A DNA stretch of 7,058 nt, from the NCBI GenBank assembly GCA_025354845.1, contig JANXMD010000095.1, positions 1-7,058 of the forward strand, written 5' to 3'. The translations under genes and the position numbers were made by a program. Within the stretch, counting starts at the first letter, position 1, and the number at the start of each line of letters is the position of its first letter. Below are positions 1 to 5,074 of this stretch, one piece after another. The DNA comes from Verrucomicrobiota bacterium (GTDB lineage: Bacteria; Verrucomicrobiota; Verrucomicrobiia; Limisphaerales; UBA9464). A model generated the notes under the pieces. The model was given only the letters and a program-made list of their open reading frames with translations, did no database searches and was not told the DNA's origin.

Positions 1-138
1 CGATTTGAGGCCCGCCTCTCCGCGCTCAACGTGACCGACCAGAAGAACTGGAGCGCTCCCAATGCGGTGTACGGCAACGAGTCGATCGTCGCCGACTTGC
101 CCTTCCGCATTGAAGGCCGCGTAACGCTGAAGTTCTAA
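1..138 (+). CDS. C-terminal end of a TonB-dependent receptor-like outer membrane protein (partial)
   Basis: Frame 1 is open from the window edge to a TAA at 136-138 and encodes the last 45 residues of a protein. The readable tail contains LSALNVTDQKNW, then PNAVYGNESIVADLPFR, and ends IEGRVTLKF. This is the usual ending of a TonB-dependent receptor beta-barrel: an N-V/L-T/F-D 'residual turn' motif, a loop, then a final amphipathic strand of alternating hydrophobic residues with a C-terminal Phe, the signal recognised by the BAM assembly machinery. Such proteins import siderophores, cobalamin, glycans or other large ligands through the outer membrane. The ligand cannot be told from the tail, and the plug domain lies outside the window. 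The gene ends just before a strong terminator, so it is probably not co-transcribed with the next gene. Another beta-barrel family remains possible but less likely. Confidence 0.75.
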   Translation, partial: RFEARLSALNVTDQKNWSAPNAVYGNESIVADLPFRIEGRVTLKF

Positions 139-159
139 ACTTCTCCAACGAGACTCTGC

Positions 160-196
160 AAACGGCCGCCGGTCTCCCCGGTGGCCGTTTTTATTT
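160..196 (+). terminator. Rho-independent terminator after the receptor gene
   Basis: The stem is 13 bp (160-172 pairing with 178-190) with one G-U wobble (168/182), a 5-nt loop (TCTCC) and a T-rich tail (TTTTATTT region to 196). It begins 21 bp after the receptor stop codon. The GC-rich stem core, flanking A/T pairs and T-tract are a classic intrinsic terminator for rightward transcription. Confidence 0.9.
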
Positions 197-316
197 CGGC
201 ACCGCCCCTGCTTCCAATCGGGATGGACGCGTTCTCAACCCGGAAATCAGCCGCGCTGAACACACTTGCGCAGCGCTCCCGACTTGAAACGACCACCCCG
301 CCCATTCCTATCTCCC

Positions 317-358
317 ATCTTCGAACTCCGATCTCCGAACCCCGATCTCCCAACCCTA
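317..358. repeat. Degenerate 14-bp tandem repeat, three units
   Basis: Three consecutive 14-mers are visible: ATCTTCGAACTCCG (317-330), ATCTCCGAACCCCG (331-344) and ATCTCCCAACCCTA (345-358). A partial related unit (CTATCTCCC) precedes them. The array is pyrimidine-rich on the + strand and lies between the receptor terminator and the NUP start codon. The rest of the 197-404 spacer shows no convincing gene or promoter. From memory, purine-rich strings of this kind (GGAGATCGG-like when read on the minus strand) occur between genes in many verrucomicrobial and planctomycete genomes and are often mis-called as short ORFs. That family assignment is recall, not a search result. Confidence 0.7.
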
Positions 359-404
359 CCTGCGGGCTGGATTTATTCGGCCGCACGCGTTCTCTTTTTT
401 ACCG

Positions 405-1496
405 ATGCCAATTCCAGGTTTCACCCGCGGATCAACGCTCGTGGCAGTGACCGCCTTTCTGCTTGCCCTGGGCGCGGCGCCCACCCACGCGGACAGCATG
501 GCCGCACCGCTCAAGGTTAAGGTCGTCATCGTCACTCTCTTTGAGATCGGCGAGGACACCGGCGACCGCCCCGGGGAATTCCAGTTCTGGGTGGAGCGGG
601 AACATCTCACCAATCGCGTGGCAGTCCCCGGTACTTGGCGCCCGGTGCGGTACCGCGACGACGGGGTCGTGGGCATCTGCACCGGCGGCGGCATCGCTCG
701 GAGTGCGGCCAGCATCACCGCGCTGGCGCTCGATCCCCGTTTCGATTGCTCAAAAGCCTACTGGATCACTGCGGGCATTGCCGGCATCGATCCCGCTGAC
801 GGAACCCTCGGCTGCGCCGCCTGGGCCGAGTACATCGTGGACGCCGATCTTGCCCACGAAATTGACGCCCGGGAAATGCCTGCAGACTGGCCGACCGGCT
901 ACGTGCCGTTGAGCCAACCGAAGCCCTATGCGCTCCCGCGCAAGAACCGCGGCGTGGGGCAGCTGATGTTCCCGCTCAGTAAGCCGCTCGTGGACTGGGC
1001 CTACCGCCTCACCCGCGATACGCCGCTCATCGAAACCGACGTCATGCGCACCAACCGCATGCGCTACACCAATCATCCGATCGCGATGCGGTCGCCGTTT
1101 GTCATGAAGGGCGACAACCTCGCCGGCGGCACCTTCTGGCACGGCCGGTTGATGAGCCAGTGGGCCAACGACTGGGTGAAATACTGGACCGACGGTGCCG
1201 GCAACTACGTGACCACCGCCATGGAAGACACCGGCACGCTGCAGGCCCTGACCTTTCTCGCCGAGGGTGGCAAGGCCGATACCAACCGGGTTCTTGTACT
1301 CCGCACCGCCAGCAACTTCGACCAGCAACCGCCTGGAAAGACTGCCGCTGAGAGCCTTGCCGAGGAGAACGGCGGCAAGTTTTCGGCTTACATCCCAAGC
1401 CTCGAGGCGGCCTACCGCGTCGGCAGTCGGGTGCTGCATGAACTCCTCGACCACTGGTCCGAATACGAGTCCAAGCCGCCCGCCGGTGCCCCCTGA
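405..1496 (+). CDS. Exported purine nucleoside permease (NUP) family protein
   Basis: The product has 363 residues. A signal peptide is evident: Arg8, a hydrophobic stretch at about 10-26, and a likely cleavage site after Thr-His-Ala (27-29). The mature part matches the NUP family (Pfam NUP, after the Candida albicans nucleoside permease). Recognisable blocks are TGGGIARSAASITAL (93-107), AYWITAGIAGIDP (118-130) followed by GTLGCAAWAEYIVDADLAH, then TFWHG (243-247), GNYVTTAMEDTGTLQAL (266-282) and RVLVLRTASNFDQQPPG (295-311). There is no membrane segment after the signal peptide, so a true permease is unlikely. The glycine-rich ITAGIAG and the TTAMEDTG blocks recall the nucleoside phosphorylase fold, suggesting nucleoside binding or cleavage in the periplasm or outside the cell. 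The ATG at 405 gives the complete signal peptide; the next ATG (498) would remove it. No Shine-Dalgarno is visible: the leader is T-rich (TCTCTTTTTTACCG). The adenosine deaminase-like gene follows after 50 bp on the same strand, probably in one operon. Confidence 0.88.
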   Translation: MPIPGFTRGSTLVAVTAFLLALGAAPTHADSMAAPLKVKVVIVTLFEIGEDTGDRPGEFQFWVEREHLTNRVAVPGTWRPVRYRDDGVVGICTGGGIARSAASITALALDPRFDCSKAYWITAGIAGIDPADGTLGCAAWAEYIVDADLAHEIDAREMPADWPTGYVPLSQPKPYALPRKNRGVGQLMFPLSKPLVDWAYRLTRDTPLIETDVMRTNRMRYTNHPIAMRSPFVMKGDNLAGGTFWHGRLMSQWANDWVKYWTDGAGNYVTTAMEDTGTLQALTFLAEGGKADTNRVLVLRTASNFDQQPPGKTAAESLAEENGGKFSAYIPSLEAAYRVGSRVLHELLDHWSEYESKPPAGAP

Positions 1497-1546
1497 CTTC
1501 TTCCGGCTTTTCGAGCTCTCCATTTCCCGTTTACTTGGCATTTCAA

Positions 1547-2956
1547 ATGAAACTGTTCCGCTGGATCGCACTGACCGCAGGCATCGCCGGCTCCCTAACT
1601 TTGTCCGCCGGGGGATTCGACGACACCTTCTCGCGCCTCAAGACCAACCTGTCGAAGGCCGAGCTGTACACGTTTCTCTACGCCATGCCGAAGGCGGCCG
1701 ACCTGCACCATCACAGTGGCGGCTGCTGGCAGATGGACTCGCTATTCCAAGTGGCCACCAATCCGGCCCGCAACGGCGGCAACCGCTTCTACACCCGCGT
1801 GCGTGCCGGACTCTGTGACGGCGACACCAATGCCTGGCGCCAATTCCAGACCATCGCGGGCTACACCTGGAAGACGCTGCCGGAATGCCAGCAGAAGGAG
1901 TACGCCGCGCTCGATGAACTCACCGCGGTGCAACGCGAGGCGTTCATCAACTCGCTGCGTCTCGACAAGCCGGGTGAAGGACGGAACGAGTTCTTCGAGG
2001 AGATCTGGCCGCGTTTCGGCGCCATGGGACGCAGTCTGGAGGTATTCCTTGAAATGACCGTCGAAACCATGAAGCGCTACGGCGCCGAGGGCGTGCGGTA
2101 TCTGGAACCGCAGACTATTCCTCTGGGATTCGTTCTGGCCGACGGCACCGCCGTCGATCCCGATGAGATGCACCGCCGGCTCAAGGCGCGGCTTGAGCAA
2201 CCCGACGCCCGCGCCACCGGCGTGGAGGTGCGTTGGCAGGTGGTCGTGCTGCGCTTTACTCCGATTGCCGAAAAGAAGATCGAGGAAGCCTACGATTTCG
2301 TGTCTCGGCACCGCGATCTTTGGGTTGGCATCAACATGGCGGGCCGTGAGGACAACGACAAAGGTCATCCTCGGCGCTTCCTCGAAACGTATCGCCGCAT
2401 GCGCCACAAGTATTCGGACGTCGGCTTGGCGATTCACGCCGGCGAAGTGGACGAACCGAATCCCCACATGCGCGACACGCTCCTGCTCGGCGCCACCCGT
2501 CTGGGACACGGCAACAACGTGCTCACCGATGACGATCTCGTCCTCCATTTGCGCAGCGGCATCGCCTTCGTGGAGATCAATCTGGTGAGCAATCTCCTGT
2601 TGGAATACGTCACCAACTACTCCCAGCACCACTTCCCGGAGATGCTCCGTCTCGGTATTCCCTGCGGCCTCTCCACCGACGACTCCGGCATGTGGGATTC
2701 TGGGATGACCGATGAGTACCTGACCGCCGTGACCGAGTTCAACCTGACCTGGGACGAGCTCGTCGGCTGCGGACGCAACTCACTCAAGTGGTCCTTCGCC
2801 GAGCCCGGGCTCAAGCAACGCCTGCTCGACGACTATGATCGTTCGGTGAAGGCGTTTGAAGAGAAGTGGTCAACCGGGGACCCCAAAGCCCGTCTCGGTG
2901 AGGTTCATCCGGTGGCCTACGGCTACGCCGCCCGCCGTTGGGGCATCAAATACTAA
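1547..2956 (+). CDS. Exported adenosine deaminase-like zinc amidohydrolase
   Basis: The protein has 469 residues from the ATG at 1547; an in-frame TTG at 1535 would add only four. The N-terminus (MKLFRWIALTAGIAGSL) is a signal peptide with cleavage expected near residues 20-23. The adenosine/AMP deaminase TIM-barrel signature is complete: DLHHH (zinc ligands His54 and His56), HAGE (zinc ligand His297, catalytic Glu300), RLGHG (catalytic His321) and STDD (zinc ligand Asp378, Asp379). It should hydrolyse adenosine or a related 6-aminopurine nucleoside to inosine plus ammonia. It is about 130 residues longer than typical cytosolic bacterial ADA (about 340). Much of the excess is an N-terminal extension plus the 65-160 region, which contains FFEEIWPRF and resembles secreted ADA2/ADGF enzymes. 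The usual CPxSN motif is replaced by INLVSN. It lies 50 bp after the NUP gene, no terminator is visible between them, and no Shine-Dalgarno is seen. Substrate specificity (adenosine, deoxyadenosine or other) is inferred from the family. Confidence 0.9.
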   Translation: MKLFRWIALTAGIAGSLTLSAGGFDDTFSRLKTNLSKAELYTFLYAMPKAADLHHHSGGCWQMDSLFQVATNPARNGGNRFYTRVRAGLCDGDTNAWRQFQTIAGYTWKTLPECQQKEYAALDELTAVQREAFINSLRLDKPGEGRNEFFEEIWPRFGAMGRSLEVFLEMTVETMKRYGAEGVRYLEPQTIPLGFVLADGTAVDPDEMHRRLKARLEQPDARATGVEVRWQVVVLRFTPIAEKKIEEAYDFVSRHRDLWVGINMAGREDNDKGHPRRFLETYRRMRHKYSDVGLAIHAGEVDEPNPHMRDTLLLGATRLGHGNNVLTDDDLVLHLRSGIAFVEINLVSNLLLEYVTNYSQHHFPEMLRLGIPCGLSTDDSGMWDSGMTDEYLTAVTEFNLTWDELVGCGRNSLKWSFAEPGLKQRLLDDYDRSVKAFEEKWSTGDPKARLGEVHPVAYGYAARRWGIKY

Positions 2957-3016
2957 CAACCGGATTCAGAATGTCCCAATTATAGAGCCACCCGAGGCGC
3001 CTGGTTCGCCGTTCCG

Positions 3017-3062
3017 GACCGTCAGACCGTCCCGGAGCGCTGGCATCTTGCAGACCGGAGGG
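3017..3062. repeat. Repeat-like intergenic patch between ADA and the membrane protein
   Basis: The 2957-3138 spacer contains a short direct repeat, GACCGTC at 3017-3023 and 3025-3031, followed by CGGAGCGCTGGCATCTTGCA. On the minus strand this part reads as codons for KMPALR, a string I remember from dispersed intergenic repeats that are spuriously translated in verrucomicrobial genomes. The direct repeat is seen directly; membership in a dispersed family is inference. No clear terminator for the ADA gene was found in this spacer. Confidence 0.35.
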
Positions 3063-3138
3063 AATGAGTAGGGAACGAGGAGAGTGGTTGGGCTCGTTTT
3101 GGCTCCCGAGGTGGGTCGTTCTTGGTCAGTCTCGCCAC

Positions 3139-4491
3139 ATGATCAGTCAGAGGTCAGGGAGAGGCCGAAGTTTCCTTTGGATCGCGGGCATTACCTTGGT
3201 GTTGCTGCTTCTGGTGATTCGCTTTGGCCGTGGCCCAGGAGGGTTGGAGCGCAGGCTTGCGGCGTATCGTAAGGCAGGAATTCCGACGACCGATGAGGAG
3301 CTGGTGTTGAGCGCGCCGCAGATTCCCGAGGCGGAAAACGAGGTGTACAAGTTGCGAAACGCGATGCGCACTTGGAAGCGCCTGAATCCGATCCCTGATC
3401 GGGAATTCCAGGCCGTCGATACGCTGATCAAGGCCAATCCCGCCGCAGTCGCGAACTTCGAGACGGAACTGGTCGCGAATCACGCCTCACTGGAACTCCT
3501 TCATTCCATCACCAACCCCCAGCAAAGCCGGTTCGAACTAAATCGGAATCGGGGATTTAGCCTCGAGTATGTCCCGTACTATCGGTTTCAGAATTGGTTG
3601 CAGGAGGGATCTGGTGTTCTGCGCCTTGAGTGCCGAGTGCACCGGTCGCGCGGGAATCCGGAGGAGGCGGCGAAGGCTTTGGTGTCGGGACTTCGCGTGG
3701 CGCGGATGCTGGAGCGGACTCGATCCTGGGTCGGCCAATTGGATCATCTCGCGATCCTAGATGGGTGGCTCCACGAACTGGAATGGCTGCTGTCCGGCGA
3801 CGCGTTGCCAGCGGCATCGCTCGAGCTTCTACAGCGCGAACTCGAACGGCACGACGAGCGTCTCGGGCTGACGTTCGCCTTGCAGGATATCCGGGTGGGC
3901 ACCCTCGACCAATTCGGAAAGCAATGGATTGAGTCCACGGGCAGCAAACCCAGTCTTGTCTATAATCCCAACGCCATGGAACGGGTACTCATCAAGCTCT
4001 ACGTCGGTTCGGGAATCCCGTCGCGAGACCTGCTGCGAGCCTTGGATTTGATAGATCAGTTCTGCGGGCTCGCGGAGAAACCTACCGAAGCGTTCCAGGC
4101 GGACGAGCCTCAGGTGATTCGCGCCGGTGGTGCGTCAGGGGTACTGCTCAGGTTGGTGGGTCACCGCGAGATCGTGACCGGGGAAATGCTTCATCAACTT
4201 TGGAACCGTCGTCTGGAGTTGGTGGCCCGGCTCCGCTGCGCCCGGGCAGCCGTGGCCGTGGAACGCTGGCGCGTGCTTCATGCGGGTGCGATTCCAAAGG
4301 GACTGGAGTTGCTGGTTCCCGGAGTGCTGTCCTCGCTGCCGCTTCAACCCTCCGGTGCGTCGCCGCTCCTCTTCTCGACCCGCTCCACCGCTTATTACAT
4401 CGAGACTCCGTACGGCGATTCCACGCGTACGCCGATGGTCTTCTCGGTCCAGATTCCGTCCCCCCAGCCTGACGCGGCGGCGCGCCAGTAA
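3139..4491 (+). CDS. Membrane-anchored hypothetical protein (PVC-type)
   Basis: From the ATG at 3139 the product has 450 residues. It starts with a basic segment (MISQRSGRGR) and one strong transmembrane helix (SFLWIAGITLVLLLLVIRFG, about 11-30), so it should be anchored in the inner membrane with a large extracytoplasmic part. The body is mostly helical, with no cysteine pairs or catalytic motif that I recognise. Near the C-terminus, ARAAVAVERWRVLHAGAIP followed by LELLVPGVLSSLPLQP resembles a module I recall from planctomycete and verrucomicrobial hypothetical proteins (AxAVERYR..HG..P..L..LVP..L...P.DP). An in-frame ATG at 3064 adds 25 residues rich in Trp and Arg; it has a GGAGG only 2 nt upstream. 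An in-frame TTG at 3088 has GAGGAG 5 nt upstream. I prefer 3139 because it places the anchor at the N-terminus, but the start is uncertain. Third codon positions look less C-rich than in the NUP-ADA pair. Function is unknown; it is probably transcribed separately from ADA. Confidence 0.7.
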   Translation: MISQRSGRGRSFLWIAGITLVLLLLVIRFGRGPGGLERRLAAYRKAGIPTTDEELVLSAPQIPEAENEVYKLRNAMRTWKRLNPIPDREFQAVDTLIKANPAAVANFETELVANHASLELLHSITNPQQSRFELNRNRGFSLEYVPYYRFQNWLQEGSGVLRLECRVHRSRGNPEEAAKALVSGLRVARMLERTRSWVGQLDHLAILDGWLHELEWLLSGDALPAASLELLQRELERHDERLGLTFALQDIRVGTLDQFGKQWIESTGSKPSLVYNPNAMERVLIKLYVGSGIPSRDLLRALDLIDQFCGLAEKPTEAFQADEPQVIRAGGASGVLLRLVGHREIVTGEMLHQLWNRRLELVARLRCARAAVAVERWRVLHAGAIPKGLELLVPGVLSSLPLQPSGASPLLFSTRSTAYYIETPYGDSTRTPMVFSVQIPSPQPDAAARQ

Positions 4492-4502
4492 CGGTGAGCG
4501 GG

Positions 4503-5027
4503 TCAGCGCAGGTTCTTCTGAAAAAACGGCGGAATTCCGTCCTGAAAATCCTCCAACACGGCATCGGTGACCGCGTCGGGAACCGGAAGGTATTTGCCCG
4601 TGGCTTCGGCGAGCAGGTCGCCAGCTTCGTTTCGGAGCTCGCCGCGGGCGACGAAGAGGCGGTTGCGCTTGTTCTCGGTGACTTCACCCCGCGCGACGAC
4701 CGCCGTCTTGGTGGGCGTCGGACGGAGGAAACGCACGGTCAACTCGGCGCAGTACACAAACTTCCCCGACTCGATGCCGATGGCCCAGACCATGATCTCG
4801 TCGAGCACGGTGGAGATGACCCCGCCGTGGACGGTGTCGCGGAAACCCGAGAATTCCGGCCGGAAGCTGAAGTGCGACTCCGCCGCTTGGCCGGCGATGC
4901 GGAATCCGATTTGCAACCCGAGTGGGTTTGCGGTCCCGCACACGAAGCATGAGCGCGTGGCGGGAAGAATTGGGGAGGACACGGATTTCACGGATTCACA
5001 CGGATCGCGTTGCGGCGTTTCCATCAT
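4503..5027 (-). CDS. PaaI-like hotdog-fold thioesterase family protein
   Basis: At most 174 residues from the ATG at 5027. A single hotdog domain spans about 27-150. Visible features are CFVCGTANPLGL (27-38), the active-site-type DTVHGGVISTVLDEIM (64-79, HGG at 68-70 with acidic Asp76/Glu77 in the central helix), the ELTVRFLRP strand (95-103) and the EATGKYLPV strand (141-149). These fit the PaaI/YbgC-type acyl-CoA thioesterase superfamily, which hydrolyses acyl- or aryl-CoA thioesters in the cytoplasm; the substrate is unknown. The C(F)VCG...NP.GL entry is common in one PaaI subgroup. The first 16-18 residues are encoded inside a repeat cluster and do not look like conserved domain sequence, so GTG at 4991 or at 4982 may be the real start. 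No Shine-Dalgarno precedes any of the three. The gene converges on the membrane protein gene (11 bp between stops) and lies downstream of the ThuA fusion on the same strand. Confidence 0.82.
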   Translation of the reverse strand: MMETPQRDPCESVKSVSSPILPATRSCFVCGTANPLGLQIGFRIAGQAAESHFSFRPEFSGFRDTVHGGVISTVLDEIMVWAIGIESGKFVYCAELTVRFLRPTPTKTAVVARGEVTENKRNRLFVARGELRNEAGDLLAEATGKYLPVPDAVTDAVLEDFQDGIPPFFQKNLR

Positions 5028-5058
5028 GAAATCGGTGAGGGTTCGTGAAATCCGTGTC
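4978..5058. repeat. Palindromic cluster of CACGGATTT-type repeats
   Basis: A perfect 15-bp inverted repeat, GACACGGATTTCACG, lies at 4978-4992 with its complement at 5044-5058. The left arm continues as direct repeats: CACGGAT begins at 4980, 4989 and 4999. The right arm is preceded by a degenerate inverted copy (ATGAAATCGGTGA, 5026-5038), so both sides are built from the same unit facing inward around a core at about 5006-5025. It fills the space between the ThuA-fusion stop (5075) and the thioesterase, and overlaps the latter's predicted 5' end. ACGGATTTCACGGATT-like strings are, as I recall, widely dispersed between genes in verrucomicrobial and planctomycete genomes. As RNA it could form a long hairpin, but it has no T-tract, so it is not a standard terminator. 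Confidence 0.8.
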
Positions 5059-5074
5059 GCTCTCCGGCTTCGGC

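Noticed and set aside
284..314. Possible sigma70 promoter: TTGAAA at 284-289 with TATCTC at 309-314
   Set aside because: Spacing is 19 bp and the -10 match is weak; not strong enough to report as a feature.
135..386. Short minus-strand frame covering the terminator and 14-bp repeats
   Set aside because: It starts inside the repeat spacer and runs through the terminator hairpin into the receptor stop region; the peptide is just translated repeat (SEIGVRRWEIG-like).
750..1571. 273-codon minus-strand frame over the NUP gene
   Set aside because: Antisense shadow: it resembles no known family and overlaps a gene with strongly conserved motifs.
1742..2632. 296-codon minus-strand frame over the ADA gene
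   Set aside because: Antisense shadow of the ADA coding frame; no domain or ribosome-binding support.
2957..3016. Terminator for the ADA gene
   Set aside because: GGCGCC and short complementary bits occur, but no stem followed by a T-tract is present.
4485..4510. Possible bidirectional terminator between the convergent stops
   Set aside because: Only 11 bp separate the stop codons, and no convincing hairpin with T-tracts was found there.
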